Assembly (NCBI RefSeq): GCF_033096465.1
Contig: NZ_AP028156.1
Coordinates: 2,498,501-2,562,500, forward strand
DNA length: 64,000 nucleotides
From: Blautia luti
Lineage (GTDB): Bacteria > Bacillota > Clostridia > Lachnospirales > Lachnospiraceae
Direction: 5' to 3'
Shown here in pieces: positions 43,625 through 53,429 of this stretch; position 1 is the stretch's first letter, and each line of letters begins with the position of its first letter. A program made the translations under genes and the position numbers. The notes below the pieces were generated by a model, which ran no database searches, was not told the DNA's origin, and saw only the letters and a program-made list of their open reading frames with translations.

Positions 43625-43673
43625 CTTTTATTTTTCCTTTTATCTCTTATCATTTTAAATATATTCACATTTT

Positions 43674-44015
43674 TTATTTCCAGTTCTTCCAAATCTCTGG
43701 CTGATATCCCACTGTCGCCTGTTTTCCGTTTCTTACCACAGGGACTTTGATGATGCTCTGGTTTTCGAGGATTTTCTCTGCTTTGTCTTCCTCTGCAATA
43801 TAGGTAATCAATGCCAGCAGGTCTTTATCCTTGCAGTCAGTATCTATCAGCTTGTTATAACCGCCAATTGCCTTGCAGACAGATTGGAATTCACCTTTAC
43901 TTAAGCCTTTTTCTTTCATATCTATAAACTGATATTTAATTCCCCGTTCTTTGAAATAGCGTTCTGCTTTTTTGCTGTCGAAGTTTTTCTTTGTACCAAA
44001 AATCTGTATATTCAT
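43674..44015 (-). CDS. ArsC/Spx-like thioredoxin-fold protein lacking the active-site cysteine
   Basis: A 113-residue ArsC-family protein (IQIFGTKKNFDSKKAERYFK; IIKVPVVRNGKQATVGYQPE). Family members normally have a Cys in the first loop (GTxKCxx); here Asn stands in that place, so arsenate reduction or Spx-type redox sensing is unlikely. The fold is otherwise complete. TAGGAGAAAG precedes the ATG. Confidence 0.82.
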   Translation of the reverse strand: MNIQIFGTKKNFDSKKAERYFKERGIKYQFIDMKEKGLSKGEFQSVCKAIGGYNKLIDTDCKDKDLLALITYIAEEDKAEKILENQSIIKVPVVRNGKQATVGYQPEIWKNWK

Positions 44016-44192
44016 AGTCTAATACTTTCTCCTATTTTCCAGAGGATTGTTGTTCCTGTTCATTTTTAATTTTCGTTCATTTCACATTTTTTTCAAATTC
44101 TCACCACATATTTCTCACATTTTCCGGTTATATTATTACCTGTACAGAGCAAAGAGTAATTGCAAATAAAACTTTTTCTTTTTCATACTTTT

Positions 44193-44217
44193 GCCGGGAA
44201 TCAATAAGGTTCCCGGC
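44193..44217. other. Strong hairpin of unclear direction
   Basis: GCCGGGAATC pairs with GTTCCCGGC, leaving a 6-base loop. The pyrimidine-rich tail CTCCTTCTTTTATT is on the plus strand, but no rightward gene ends here. It could be a terminator of an unseen plus-strand small RNA, or a stabilising hairpin for the leftward gene ending at 44250. Confidence 0.5.
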
Positions 44218-44249
44218 CTCCTTCTTTTATTCCGTTATTTTTTATTCCA

Positions 44250-45053
44250 TTAGATTTTCTTTTTAATATGGTTATAGATATTCAGTCCTTTTGTCTGTCC
44301 GTATTTGGAAATGATAGATCTGTAAATCTGCTGCTTTCTGTTTTTGTCTTCTGCATTTTTCTCCACAGTTGTAGAAACATAGTTTACTACTTCCTTTGGC
44401 ATGCCTGCCTTGTCGAGAACCAATACTAATTCTTGCTGTAATTTCTTTGTTCCGGCTTTCATGTCAATTATCTTTTGTTTTGGCTTTTTTGTATTCTGAT
44501 TCTCTGATTGTTTGGCAGACTGCTTTTCAGATTGTTCATTCAACTGTTTTTCTGTTTTCTGATCAGTTTGTTCTGCCACCTGTCTGTCTTTTTCTTTATC
44601 GGTCTGTTTTTTTACCTGTTTTCTTGTCTGCGCTTGTTTTCCGGAAATCTTCTCGTTTCTGGAAATTTTCACATTTTTTTCTGTTTTCCAGAACTCTATA
44701 ATATGGTCAAATCCTGTATCCTTGCTGATTACGACAATTTTACATTCTTCATCCTGACCTGTACACTCTTTTCCTATCAGATATCCCAGATAAGATCCCA
44801 GATGCATATCTGCTGACTGATTTCCTGTCGGTACTTTATGTGTGATCAGTTTTGACTCTCCGTGATCATTGATAATATCAAGATCTATTTTTCTGCTGTT
44901 ATCTGTATAAAAAAGATGGATAATATCTGTTTCCCGTAATTTTTCGCATCCTTTGAAGCCTTCACTTCCTACATTTTCATAATCAATCAAATAATAAGTT
45001 TTGATAATCTTCATCCTCTCTTTACTTTTCTCTGCTGTATAATACTCTGTCAT
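44250..45053 (-). CDS. NYN/PIN-like RNase-fold protein with charged low-complexity linker
   Basis: A 267-residue protein. Residues about 20-130 are PIN-like (YYLIDYENVGSEGFKG; GNQSADMHLGSYLGYLIG; IVVISKDTGFDHIIEFWK), with the acidic residues expected to bind metal. Residues about 135-200 are a Lys/Gln/Glu-rich repetitive linker (KQVKKQTDKEKDRQVAEQTD). The C-terminal 60 residues are helical (YRSIISKYGQTKGLNIYNHI), a possible nucleic-acid-binding tail. It probably cleaves RNA. The start is uncertain: 45053 or an ATG at 45014 directly after AGAGAGG. Confidence 0.75.
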   Translation of the reverse strand: MTEYYTAEKSKERMKIIKTYYLIDYENVGSEGFKGCEKLRETDIIHLFYTDNSRKIDLDIINDHGESKLITHKVPTGNQSADMHLGSYLGYLIGKECTGQDEECKIVVISKDTGFDHIIEFWKTEKNVKISRNEKISGKQAQTRKQVKKQTDKEKDRQVAEQTDQKTEKQLNEQSEKQSAKQSENQNTKKPKQKIIDMKAGTKKLQQELVLVLDKAGMPKEVVNYVSTTVEKNAEDKNRKQQIYRSIISKYGQTKGLNIYNHIKKKI

Positions 45054-45311
45054 TTTTCAGACAGATAATTCTTTCCTATTTTAACATGCATCTTTTATCA
45101 GCACAACCACATAGTGGCAGCTCTCCTGGTTAGTATTTTCTGGTTGCCTTTCCTGTCTGTTCCAGTCAGACAGAATATTATCATATCCACGAATAGTATT
45201 CCCATATTGCCACTATAATAAATTTACATACCTTTTGTGAAAAGTGACGGATTTTTATCAGATTTAAGTTGATAAATCTTTAACAAAATTCAAAAAAACG
45301 CAAAAACCCTG

Positions 45312-45339
45312 TTGATTTTAACCGTTAAATATGTATAAT
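45312..45339 (+). promoter_or_regulatory. Sigma-A promoter of pckA
   Basis: -35 TTGATT (45312-45317) and -10 TATAAT (45334-45339) are spaced by 16 bases. Transcription should start near 45346. Confidence 0.85.
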
Positions 45340-45350
45340 AGAAAAAGAGA

Positions 45351-45404
45351 AGCGAGAACTATTCGCTTTTTTGGTAAGGTATCTTAAGGCCTGTTTAAAC
45401 AGGC
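45351..45404 (+). promoter_or_regulatory. pckA leader hairpins, possible attenuator
   Basis: Right after the expected start, AAGCGA pairs with TCGCTT, followed by TTTT, which resembles a short terminator. It is followed by a perfect 16-base palindrome GCCTGTTTAAACAGGC (45389-45404). The two could form a switch or protect the 5' end. Confidence 0.45.
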
Positions 45405-45439
45405 GCTTTCATTAACGAAGAAAAGAGGTTAAACGTAAG

Positions 45440-47044
45440 ATGGCAAAAATCGATTTAAGCAAGTATGGCATTACCGGAACTACAGAAATTGTCTACAACC
45501 CTTCTTATGAAGTATTATTTGAAGAAGAAACCAAACCGGAACTGGAAGGCTTTGAAAAAGGTCAGGTCAGCGAACTTGGTGCAGTTAACGTTATGACAGG
45601 TATCTACACAGGACGTTCTCCTAAAGATAAATACATCGTTATGGATGAGAACTCCAAAGATACAGTATGGTGGACAACAGACGAATACAAAAACGATAAC
45701 CATCCTGCAACTCAGGAAGCATGGAATGCAGTAAAAGAAATCGCTAAAAAAGAGCTCTCCAACAAGAGACTTTTCGTAGTAGATGCATTCTGCGGTGCTA
45801 ACAAAGATACTCGTATGGCTATCCGTTTCATCGTTGAAGTTGCTTGGCAGGCACATTTCGTAACAAATATGTTCATCCAGCCAACAGCTGAAGAACTTGA
45901 AAACTTCGAGCCAGATTTCGTTGTATACAACGCTTCCAAAGCTAAAGTTGAAAATTATAAAGAATTAGGCCTTAACTCTGAAACAGCTGTAATGTTCAAC
46001 ATCACAACTAAAGAGCAGGTTATCGTAAACACATGGTACGGCGGAGAAATGAAGAAAGGTATGTTCTCTATGATGAACTACTTCCTTCCACTTAAAGGCA
46101 TGGCTTCCATGCACTGCTCTGCAAACACAGATATGAACGGCGAAAACACAGCTATCTTCTTCGGTCTTTCCGGAACAGGTAAAACTACTCTTTCCACAGA
46201 CCCGAAACGTCTCCTGATCGGTGATGACGAGCATGGCTGGGATGACAACGGCGTATTCAACTTCGAAGGTGGATGCTACGCTAAAGTTATCAACCTTGAC
46301 AAAGAATCTGAGCCAGACATCTACAATGCGATCAAACGCAACGCTCTTCTTGAGAACGTAACACTTGATACTGAAGGCAAGATTGATTTCGCAGATAAGA
46401 GCGTAACAGAGAATACTCGTGTATCTTATCCGATCAACCACATTGAAAACATCGTTCGCCCGATTTCTTCTGCACCGGCAGCTAAGAACGTAATCTTCCT
46501 GTCCGCAGATGCTTTTGGAGTACTTCCTCCGGTATCTATCCTGACAGAAGCTCAGACTCAGTACTATTTCCTGTCTGGATTCACAGCTAAACTTGCTGGT
46601 ACAGAGCGTGGAATCACAGAGCCTACACCTACATTCTCTGCTTGCTTCGGACAGGCATTCCTTGAACTGCATCCGACAAAATACGCAGAAGAACTTGTTA
46701 AGAAAATGGAAAAGAGCGGAGCAAAAGCTTACCTGGTTAACACAGGATGGAACGGAACAGGAAAACGTATCTCCATCAAAGATACTCGTGGTATCATCGA
46801 TGCAATCCTTAACGGAGATATCCTTAACGCTCCTACTAAGAAGATCCCATTCTTCGATTTCGAAGTTCCTACAGAGCTTAACGGCGTAGACACAGGTATC
46901 CTTGATCCTCGTGACACATATGCTGATGCAGCTCAGTGGGAAGAGAAAGCTAAAGATCTTGCTGGAAGATTCATCAAGAACTTTGCTAAATACGAAGGAA
47001 ACGCAGCTGGTAAAGCACTTGTTGCTGCTGGTCCTCAGTTATAA
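45440..47044 (+). CDS. pckA: Phosphoenolpyruvate carboxykinase (ATP)
   Basis: A 534-residue ATP-type PEPCK, which interconverts oxaloacetate and PEP with ATP; in gut anaerobes it often fixes CO2 toward succinate or runs in gluconeogenesis. The P-loop [11 protein letters not shown], the metal/nucleotide loop [10 protein letters not shown], substrate Arg in GRSPKDKY and the [12 protein letters not shown] region are present. Codon use is strongly biased to favoured codons, as expected for an abundant enzyme. A strong promoter precedes it and a terminator follows. Confidence 0.96.
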   Translation: MAKIDLSKYGITGTTEIVYNPSYEVLFEEETKPELEGFEKGQVSELGAVNVMTGIYTGRSPKDKYIVMDENSKDTVWWTTDEYKNDNHPATQEAWNAVKEIAKKELSNKRLFVVDAFCGANKDTRMAIRFIVEVAWQAHFVTNMFIQPTAEELENFEPDFVVYNASKAKVENYKELGLNSETAVMFNITTKEQVIVNTWYGGEMKKGMFSMMNYFLPLKGMASMHCSANTDMNGENTAIFFGLSGTGKTTLSTDPKRLLIGDDEHGWDDNGVFNFEGGCYAKVINLDKESEPDIYNAIKRNALLENVTLDTEGKIDFADKSVTENTRVSYPINHIENIVRPISSAPAAKNVIFLSADAFGVLPPVSILTEAQTQYYFLSGFTAKLAGTERGITEPTPTFSACFGQAFLELHPTKYAEELVKKMEKSGAKAYLVNTGWNGTGKRISIKDTRGIIDAILNGDILNAPTKKIPFFDFEVPTELNGVDTGILDPRDTYADAAQWEEKAKDLAGRFIKNFAKYEGNAAGKALVAAGPQL

Positions 47045-47067
47045 TTTAAATTGTCCAGATGATTATG

Positions 47068-47099
47068 AAAGGGATGCGAATGATTCGCATCCCTTTTTT
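47068..47099 (+). terminator. Intrinsic terminator of pckA
   Basis: A long stem (GGGATGCGA with TCGCATCCC, extended by AAA/TTT) with loop ATGAT is followed by TTTTTT. Confidence 0.92.
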
Positions 47100-47142
47100 G
47101 TACTGTTTCAAATATCAGACAACAAAATTATAAATGATGTCT

Positions 47143-48054
47143 TTATAATGCTTTAAGTTTTTCTGCCACCTTCTCATATGCCGGTACCGGAACGTGATAT
47201 TTTTCACCCATTCTTACTACTTCATAGACTAATCCATCAATTTCAGACCGTTTTCCTTCCATGATGTCCCTCTGCATAGAGGTAGTTGCTTCCGGTGCAA
47301 GGTTGGAGAGAATTTTTAAGTTTACATCTACCATATCTTTCTGAAACGGAACTCCCATGGCTTCTGCAAGTGCAGCGATTTCTCTTATCATGGCTTTAAA
47401 GAGTTCTCTGGCTTCGCCTTCTTTCTGAAAATCTGCGGCTGTTGCATGATAGTAGAGCCCTGCTGCACCGATTGGGGAAACGTAGGAAAATTTCTCCAGA
47501 GCTTCGCGGCGGATATTCTCGGAGAGGATTCCGTCGATGTTGCTGTCGCAGAGGTCTTTCTGGATTTCTTTCAGTTCTGGTCTGGATTCTGCTTTGTCAC
47601 GCACACCAAATACGATACGCAGGATCTGTCCGTGTTGGAGTAGTCTGCCTGGTTCTTTGATGTTTGCGGAGACGTAGATGCATCCGTCTGTTACAAGGAG
47701 CTCAGGAAGCTGTTTCTGCATCTTTCCGCCGGTTCCGTAGATGTTTAAGACCGGAATTACAATGGTTGTTTTCTTTGCAATCTGTTTGATAAATGGAATG
47801 GTTTCATCCAGGGAATAGCCTTTTACGCAGACAAAAATTACGTCTGGATGGTCTGTGTAATGTTCCATGTCTGCAGCCGGGATGGTGATCGTTTCTTCGG
47901 TTTTGTCCCACATTTTTTCTAAGGTAAGGCCCTGTTCCTGGATTGTTTTCAGGTGTTCGCCTCGGGCGATCAGAGTTACATCCTTGCCTGCTTTTTTCAT
48001 ATAATATCCGGTAACGCCGCCGGTTCCGCCGGCTCCGATGATTAAGTATTTCAT
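47143..48054 (-). CDS. panE: 2-dehydropantoate 2-reductase family oxidoreductase
   Basis: A 303-residue NADPH-dependent reductase of the ApbA/PanE family, which makes pantoate for pantothenate/CoA synthesis. The Rossmann motif GAGGTGG is at the start, DVIFVCVKGYSLDETIP is the substrate loop, and KFSYVSPIGAAGLYY and TTSMQRDIMEGKRSEIDGL carry the catalytic Lys and substrate contacts of the C-terminal domain. Paralogs with other 2-oxo acids exist, so the name is by family. It is monocistronic. Confidence 0.82.
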   Translation of the reverse strand: MKYLIIGAGGTGGVTGYYMKKAGKDVTLIARGEHLKTIQEQGLTLEKMWDKTEETITIPAADMEHYTDHPDVIFVCVKGYSLDETIPFIKQIAKKTTIVIPVLNIYGTGGKMQKQLPELLVTDGCIYVSANIKEPGRLLQHGQILRIVFGVRDKAESRPELKEIQKDLCDSNIDGILSENIRREALEKFSYVSPIGAAGLYYHATAADFQKEGEARELFKAMIREIAALAEAMGVPFQKDMVDVNLKILSNLAPEATTSMQRDIMEGKRSEIDGLVYEVVRMGEKYHVPVPAYEKVAEKLKAL

Positions 48055-48285
48055 AGTTTTTTCTGCCCCGCTTTCATAGTTTGTTTCTTATATTATCATA
48101 GCACAATTGTAATTTTTCTTCAGTATATTTATGCATTACGTCGACATAATTTTGCATTGACAGTTTATTTTTTGACCTGTAATATCAATATATTAATATT
48201 TATCCAATTCTGACATCAGTAAAACGGATATAAACAATATGGCAATAATTATCCATACGATTAATTGTGCAAAGGAATCATCAAG

Positions 48286-49371
48286 ATGGAACGATATCTG
48301 GAATTTAGAATAAATGAACAAACTGCAGAAATTAAAATTGAAGCATTCCTGAAAAAGAATGCAGGACTTACGAAACGACAGATCAGTCAGGCGAAGTTTC
48401 GACTGGATGGGATTACAAAAAACGGGATACGCTGTCGTGTGACTGAGACAGCATATCCCGGTGATGTGATCCGTGTTTGTCTGGAGGAAGCGCAGACTGC
48501 TTCTGCACATCTTGAAAATTATAATTTCAAAATCGGTAGTAAAACTCAAGCAGGCCTTCATTGTGATAAAGCTTCAATTCCAGTTTCCGAAGCTTCTCTT
48601 TCTCTGGATATTGTATATGAAGATACAGATATTTTGGCAGTTAATAAACCGGCGGGAATGGTTACGCATCCGACAGGAATACATTATGCAGACAGTCTCT
48701 CCAATCTTGTTGCCGACTACTTTCGAGAGAAAAATGAGTCTGTCTGCGTCCGTCCAGTAGGACGGCTGGATCAGGAAACTTCCGGGATTGTGATTTTTGC
48801 CAAGAATCAGGTGGCTGCTTCGAGACTTCAATCTGTAAAGTCTCCATGCAAGATCCATAAGCAGTATCTTGCTGTTGTATCCGGTGCTTTGCCTGTAGAT
48901 GCCCCTGATGTCTGGCATACCATAAATCTGCCGCTGATACAGGACCCTGCGAATCATCTGAAAATGAAAACTGCTGCTGATCTTTCCTTACATTCCTCTG
49001 TATTATCAGGAAAAATCAAAACAGCAGTTACTCATTATCATACTCTCTTTACCAGTCAGGATTGGTCACTTGTCACACTTAAACTGGACACCGGACGTAC
49101 CCATCAGATCCGTGTCCATATGTCTTCGACTGGGCATCCACTTCTTGGGGATTCGTTGTATGAAAAAAATATTACTGAAAAACAGTCACCTAATAAGGAT
49201 GCAGATATAGCTCCAGTATCATGCTTGCGACATCCATTCAAACGTGCGGCACTTCATGCATGGAGAGTTTCTTTTCAGCATCCTTTCAAAGATGAATTTA
49301 TCTCACTGGAAGCTCCATTGCCTTTCGATTTTCGTGAGCTGGTTTCATTTTTTGGCCCTGGCTCTATTTAA
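48286..49371 (+). CDS. RluD/RluA-family pseudouridine synthase
   Basis: A 361-residue RNA pseudouridine synthase. The N-terminal region resembles an S4 RNA-binding domain ([20 protein letters not shown]). The catalytic motif GRLDQETSG carries the Asp, and the region [20 protein letters not shown] is the family signature. rRNA or tRNA target is not readable. The ATG at 48286 follows AAGGAATC; a TTG at 48265 is less likely. It converges with ribH and overlaps it by 4 bases. Confidence 0.88.
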   Translation: MERYLEFRINEQTAEIKIEAFLKKNAGLTKRQISQAKFRLDGITKNGIRCRVTETAYPGDVIRVCLEEAQTASAHLENYNFKIGSKTQAGLHCDKASIPVSEASLSLDIVYEDTDILAVNKPAGMVTHPTGIHYADSLSNLVADYFREKNESVCVRPVGRLDQETSGIVIFAKNQVAASRLQSVKSPCKIHKQYLAVVSGALPVDAPDVWHTINLPLIQDPANHLKMKTAADLSLHSSVLSGKIKTAVTHYHTLFTSQDWSLVTLKLDTGRTHQIRVHMSSTGHPLLGDSLYEKNITEKQSPNKDADIAPVSCLRHPFKRAALHAWRVSFQHPFKDEFISLEAPLPFDFRELVSFFGPGSI

Positions 49372-49835
49372 GCCTCAAGTTCTTTTATTAAATTTACCAT
49401 CTCAATGGCACTGAGTGCACAGTCATAGCCTTTATTTCCTGCTTTTGTACCTGCGCGCTCAATTGCCTGCTCGATGTTCTCTGTAGTAAGTACTCCGAAC
49501 AGTACCGGAATCCCTGTTTCTAATGACACAGATGCAATGCCTTTGGAAACCTCGTTGCATACATAATCATAATGACTGGTATTTCCACGAATTACAGCAC
49601 CGACACAGATTACAGCATCATATTTCCCACTTCTTGCCATTTTAGACGCGATCAGCGGGATTTCAAAAGCTCCCGGTACCCACGCCACCTGAATATCTTC
49701 TTCTTTTACATTGTGTCGTATCAGTCCATCCATTGCACCGCCTACCAGTTTAGAGGTAATAAATTCATTGAAACGTGCTGCTACAATTCCTACTTTCATT
49801 CCTTCTGATACTAATTTTCCTTCTAATGTTTTCAT
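49368..49835 (-). CDS. ribH: 6,7-dimethyl-8-ribityllumazine synthase
   Basis: A 155-residue lumazine synthase, which joins 5-amino-6-ribitylaminouracil and dihydroxybutanone phosphate in riboflavin synthesis and assembles as 60-mer or pentamer. [34 protein letters not shown] and [16 protein letters not shown] are all diagnostic. AAAGGAC precedes the ATG. It is the last gene of the rib operon and overlaps the convergent pseudouridine-synthase gene by 4 bases. Confidence 0.96.
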   Translation of the reverse strand: MKTLEGKLVSEGMKVGIVAARFNEFITSKLVGGAMDGLIRHNVKEEDIQVAWVPGAFEIPLIASKMARSGKYDAVICVGAVIRGNTSHYDYVCNEVSKGIASVSLETGIPVLFGVLTTENIEQAIERAGTKAGNKGYDCALSAIEMVNLIKELEA

Positions 49836-49899
49836 TTTTTTAGTCCTTTCATCTGTAAATTTATATTTTTAACCTGTACAGGTTTTTTCCAGAAATCAT

Positions 49900-49947
49900 C
49901 CGCTTTGCCGAGTAGTTCTACACGGAATAACTGCTCGGCAGTTTATC
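49900..49947. repeat. Intergenic hairpin repeat, copy 2 (between ribBA and ribH)
   Basis: GCCGAGTAGTT pairs with AACTGCTCGGC (about 49907-49940), forming a hairpin inside the 133-base gap between ribBA and ribH. Its core 49925-49947 matches 42445-42467 in 22 of 23 bases. It may tune the ribH mRNA or be a mobile repeat. Confidence 0.7.
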
Positions 49948-49968
49948 CAAAAGAGCCTGCACTCTTAT

Positions 49969-51168
49969 TTAATACTTCAGAATATGCCCCATCCGTAATT
50001 GTTTCGTTTTAAGATAGCGCAGATCATATGCTGTGGCATTCATCTGAATCGGAACTCTCTGATTGATCCTGATTCCAAATTCCTCCAGCTGATAAACCTT
50101 ATCCGGATTATTTGTCAGCAGACGCAGCTCTTTTACTCCCAGATTTCTCAGAATCTGTGCCCCAATATAGTATTCTCTTTCATCCCCCGCAAATCCAAGT
50201 GCCAGATTTGCTTCCAGTGTATCCATGCCCTGTTCCTGAAGTTCATAGGCACGAAGTTTATTGATCAGTCCGATTCCTCTTCCTTCCTGTCTCATATAAA
50301 GAAGTATTCCCCTTCCCTCTTTCTCAATCTGAGACATAGCTGCTGCAAACTGCTGTCCGCAGTCGCAACGCTGAGATCCAAAAACATCTCCTGTCAGACA
50401 CTCCGAATGCACACGACACAGAACATTTTTTCCGTCTCCGATCTCACCTTTTACCAAAGCCACATGATGTTCACCATTAAGACGGTTTACAAATCCATAT
50501 GCCATAAATTCTCCATATTTGGTAGGCATTTTTGTAGTCGTCACGCGATCCACCAGAATATCATGGCATTTACGGTAGTTCTGAATATCTTTGATCGTTA
50601 TGAATTTCAGATTCCACTTTACGGCAAGCTCCCGCAGCTCAGAGGTCCGCATCATAGTACCGTCTTCTCTCATAATTTCACAGCAAAGCCCACACTGTTT
50701 TAATCCTGCAAGTCTGCAGAGATCTACCGTTGCTTCTGTATGTCCGTTTCTTTCCAGTACACCATTCTTCTTTGCCAGAAGCGGAAACATATGTCCGGGA
50801 CGTCTGAAATCTTCGGGTTTTGCATTCTCATCCACACATTTCATGGCAGTAACAGATCGTTCCGCTGCGGAGATTCCTGTACTGGTACTGATATGATCTA
50901 CAGAAACCGTAAAAGCAGTCTCGTGATTATCAGAATTTTCCTCTACCATCTGGGGAAACTGCAGTTTTCTGACATATTCCTCAGACATCGGCATGCAGAT
51001 AAGTCCCTTTCCATGAGTTGCCATAAAGTTAATATTTTCTGTTGTGGCAAACTCTGCCGCACAGATAAAATCTCCTTCATTTTCTCTGTCCGGATCATCC
51101 GTTACCAGAATAATTTTTCCATTTCGAAGTTCTTCCAGAGCTTCTTCTACTGAATCAAATCTGTTCAT
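49969..51168 (-). CDS. ribBA: Bifunctional DHBP synthase/GTP cyclohydrolase II
   Basis: A 399-residue two-domain enzyme. The N-terminal half (1-200) makes 3,4-dihydroxy-2-butanone 4-phosphate from ribulose 5-phosphate, with [13 protein letters not shown] and the RPGHMFPL loop. The C-terminal half is GTP cyclohydrolase II, with the zinc cysteines in [20 protein letters not shown] and the catalytic RQEGRGIGL. It feeds both branches of riboflavin synthesis. AAGGAGAG precedes the ATG. It is third in the rib operon, 78 bases after ribE. Confidence 0.96.
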   Translation of the reverse strand: MNRFDSVEEALEELRNGKIILVTDDPDRENEGDFICAAEFATTENINFMATHGKGLICMPMSEEYVRKLQFPQMVEENSDNHETAFTVSVDHISTSTGISAAERSVTAMKCVDENAKPEDFRRPGHMFPLLAKKNGVLERNGHTEATVDLCRLAGLKQCGLCCEIMREDGTMMRTSELRELAVKWNLKFITIKDIQNYRKCHDILVDRVTTTKMPTKYGEFMAYGFVNRLNGEHHVALVKGEIGDGKNVLCRVHSECLTGDVFGSQRCDCGQQFAAAMSQIEKEGRGILLYMRQEGRGIGLINKLRAYELQEQGMDTLEANLALGFAGDEREYYIGAQILRNLGVKELRLLTNNPDKVYQLEEFGIRINQRVPIQMNATAYDLRYLKTKQLRMGHILKY

Positions 51169-51246
51169 TATTTCTCTCCTTATGCGCTATATTTTTCTGC
51201 TGTTAACCGGGCAAAATCATCCGTATTGGCCGCTTATCTGATCTGG

Positions 51247-51894
51247 TCAAAATCCATACTTACTCAGAAAATCTCTTGTAATATTGCTTTTTGATGGCTG
51301 TTCTTTCACAGGTGTTATTAATTTCTCCACATATTTTCCAATAATATCTGTCTCAAGATTAACCATATCCCCTTCTTTACGTTCTCCGAGAACTGTAATC
51401 TTTACTGTATGAGGAATTGCAGAGATAGAGAAATCTTTTTCCGAAACTTTTGCCACTGTAAGGCTGATTCCATCAATTGTTACAGAACCTTTTATGACTA
51501 TATATTTCATGATCTGGTCTGAGGTCTGAATCGTGTACCATACAGCATTATCATCTCTGTGGATTTTTGTGATTCTTCCCGTTCCATCTACATGCCCTGC
51601 AACAATATGTCCTCCGAATCGTCCATTTGCAGGCATTGCCCTTTCCAGGTTTACATGCTGCCCCGGTGAAAGCTGAATCAGCGCAGAACGGTTCAATGTT
51701 TCGTGCATCACATCTGCCGTAAAACCATTTTTCAGACATGCAGTTACAGTAAGGCAGATTCCATTTACAGCTACGCTGTCTCCTGTTTTCAGGTCATCCA
51801 GTATTTTCTCTGCCTGTATCGTAAATACCGCTGAATTTGCTCCTTTTTTTATTTTTTTTACAGTTCCCAGTTCTTCAACAATTCCCGTAAACAT
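51247..51894 (-). CDS. ribE: Riboflavin synthase alpha subunit
   Basis: A 215-residue enzyme with two lumazine-binding repeats that dismutates two dimethyl-ribityllumazine molecules to riboflavin. Repeat 1 begins MFTGIVEELG and has GDSVAVNGICLTVT; repeat 2 has GHIVAGHVDGTGRI and GSVTIDGISLTVA. Both are complete. It overlaps ribD by 20 bases, so they are probably translationally coupled. Confidence 0.96.
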   Translation of the reverse strand: MFTGIVEELGTVKKIKKGANSAVFTIQAEKILDDLKTGDSVAVNGICLTVTACLKNGFTADVMHETLNRSALIQLSPGQHVNLERAMPANGRFGGHIVAGHVDGTGRITKIHRDDNAVWYTIQTSDQIMKYIVIKGSVTIDGISLTVAKVSEKDFSISAIPHTVKITVLGERKEGDMVNLETDIIGKYVEKLITPVKEQPSKSNITRDFLSKYGF

Positions 51895-53002
51895 TTCTCT
51901 TCACCTCACTCTCTATAAGAAAATCATCTCCCAGTCTGATTATTTCACTGTTTTTTAATAATACTGCGCTGACAGGATCAGGAAATCCCTTTCCTTCCAC
52001 CGGCGTCTTTGCTTCTTCGCCTCCAAAAAGTTTAGGTGCTATATAAGTCTGAACTTTCTGAACAATACCGCTTTCCAGTGCTGACCAGTTTAAAGAACCC
52101 CCTCCTTCCAGCAAAATACTGTCTATCCTTGCAGCTCCCAGAAGTTCCATTAATCTGTTTAAATCTATGTGTCCGTTTTTCTCCGGAACATACAGAACCT
52201 GGCATCCCATTTCTTCATAATTCTTTATCTTCTGCTGGTCTTTACTGCTGCTTGCAAGGATTGTAGGAATTGTCTTTGCTGTTCTTACAATCTTAGATGT
52301 CAGTGGTGTTCTCAGATGGGAATCGCAGATAATACGCACAGGATTTCTGCTGTTTTCCAGTCTGCAGGTGAGCATCGGATCATCTGCCAGCACAGTTCCC
52401 ACCCCAACCATAATTCCTGTATATTTCAGTCGCTGTTTCTGTACATGAATTCTGGCAGCTTCTCCTGTCACCCATTTGGATTCACCTGTATATGCGGCAA
52501 TTTTTCCATCCATAGTCATTGCATATTTCATGACCACATACGGTTTTTTATTTTGGATGTAATAAAAGAATGCTTCATTCAATTTATCACACTCTTCTTT
52601 TAAAATATTTTCTGTTACTTCAATTCCATGATCCTTCAAAATCCGGATTCCTTTTCCTGCAACCAGCGGATTAGGATCTGATGATCCGATGATCACGCGT
52701 CTGATTCCGGCCTCCAGGATTGCATTCACGCATGGAGGCTGTTTTCCATAATGGCAGCAGGGTTCTAAAGTAACATATATAGATGCACCTTCGGGTTCTT
52801 CCGTACACACTGCCAGAGCTTCTCTCTCCGCATGGAGTCCACCGTATTTTCTGTGATATCCCTGACCAATGATCCTTCCGTTTTTAACGATCACAGCACC
52901 TACCATCGGATTAGGTGCTGTAAAACCCATTCCTTTTTGTGCCAGTTCCAAAGCCATTTTCATATACTGCCTGTCCTGTTCTATATCCGTTGTGTTTTTC
53001 AA
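51875..53002 (-). CDS. ribD: Bifunctional riboflavin deaminase/reductase
   Basis: A 375-residue enzyme. The N-terminal deaminase has zinc ligands in GGLHAEREAL and LEPCCHYGKQPPC. The C-terminal part is the pyrimidine reductase (KPYVVMKYAMTMDGKIA; DSILLEGGGSLNWSAL). It starts riboflavin synthesis from the GTP cyclohydrolase product. A TTG at 53002 is chosen: AGGAG lies 9 bases upstream and the N-terminus then matches the family. The longer open frame to 53107 runs through a leader hairpin. It is the first gene of the FMN-controlled operon. Confidence 0.92.
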   Translation of the reverse strand: MKNTTDIEQDRQYMKMALELAQKGMGFTAPNPMVGAVIVKNGRIIGQGYHRKYGGLHAEREALAVCTEEPEGASIYVTLEPCCHYGKQPPCVNAILEAGIRRVIIGSSDPNPLVAGKGIRILKDHGIEVTENILKEECDKLNEAFFYYIQNKKPYVVMKYAMTMDGKIAAYTGESKWVTGEAARIHVQKQRLKYTGIMVGVGTVLADDPMLTCRLENSRNPVRIICDSHLRTPLTSKIVRTAKTIPTILASSSKDQQKIKNYEEMGCQVLYVPEKNGHIDLNRLMELLGAARIDSILLEGGGSLNWSALESGIVQKVQTYIAPKLFGGEEAKTPVEGKGFPDPVSAVLLKNSEIIRLGDDFLIESEVKRNVYGNC

Positions 53003-53040
53003 TCCATCATCTCCTGCTCTTTTATAACAATTCCATAAAA

Positions 53041-53076
53041 TAAAGCCCCGGTGTTTTTTCAACATCCAGGGCTTGG
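53041..53076 (-). promoter_or_regulatory. Leader hairpin just before ribD
   Basis: AAGCCC pairs with GGGCTT, with an inner GTGTT/AACAT match. It lies between the riboswitch terminator and the ribD ribosome site. It may be an extra control layer or simply processing structure. Confidence 0.4.
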
Positions 53077-53151
53077 TAATTAATATTTGATATGAATTAT
53101 CTTCCAATGAATCTGACTCTTTATTTCATCACTGAAATCACTTTAATTGAT

Positions 53152-53188
53152 ATAAAAAAGCTCTGGAATAAATTAATTATTCCAGAGC
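53152..53188 (-). terminator. FMN-riboswitch terminator
   Basis: A 12-bp perfect stem (GCTCTGGAATAA at 53160-53171 with its complement at 53177-53188) is followed on the minus strand by TTTTTT. It lies 45 bases after the aptamer, so FMN binding should favour it and shut off the rib genes. Confidence 0.9.
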
Positions 53189-53232
53189 AGTCAGCTTTCA
53201 TAGATCAGTTAATTCTTCTGTATCTCTACTGT

Positions 53233-53341
53233 TATCTTCTTTCATCCAGACTGTACTGTCGGCTTCGGAATTACACCGAATCATGCCTTACGGCTCGTGG
53301 GCTTTACCACCGGTAGGGAATTGCACCCTGCCCTGAAGATC
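53233..53341 (-). ncRNA. FMN riboswitch (RFN element)
   Basis: The minus strand shows the conserved sequence blocks in order: TCTTCAGGGCAGGGTG, CCCTACCGGTGGT, AGCCCACGAGCC, GATTCGGTGTAATTCC, AAGCCGACAGT and AGTCTGGATGAAAGAAGA. These form the FMN-binding aptamer. It precedes ribD and most likely causes early termination of ribD-ribE-ribBA-ribH when FMN is plentiful. Confidence 0.97.
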
Positions 53342-53392
53342 TTATTTTATTTTTATCAGCAATTTTTACAATTTACCTTGCTGATGTCTGAC

Positions 53393-53421
53393 AGTATACT
53401 CTTAACTTTTATCTCTGTCAA
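53393..53421 (-). promoter_or_regulatory. Sigma-A promoter of the riboflavin operon
   Basis: -35 TTGACA (complement of 53416-53421) and -10 TATACT (complement of 53393-53398) are spaced by 17 bases, directly upstream of the riboswitch. Confidence 0.9.
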
Positions 53422-53429
53422 GTTTTTTT

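Larger units (their letters stand above)
45054..45439. other. Leader and promoter region of pckA
   Basis: This region has no gene. It holds the divergent start region of the PIN-like gene, a small hairpin near 45155-45175 (CTGTCTG with CAGACAG), the pckA promoter and two leader hairpins before the pckA ribosome site AAGAGG. Confidence 0.6.

Noticed and set aside
45965-46672. 235-codon minus-strand frame inside pckA
   Set aside because: It is a reverse-frame shadow caused by strong codon bias of pckA.
53003-53107. Longer ribD starting at 53107
   Set aside because: The extension would be translated from a leader hairpin and has no ribosome site; the family N-terminus begins near 53002.
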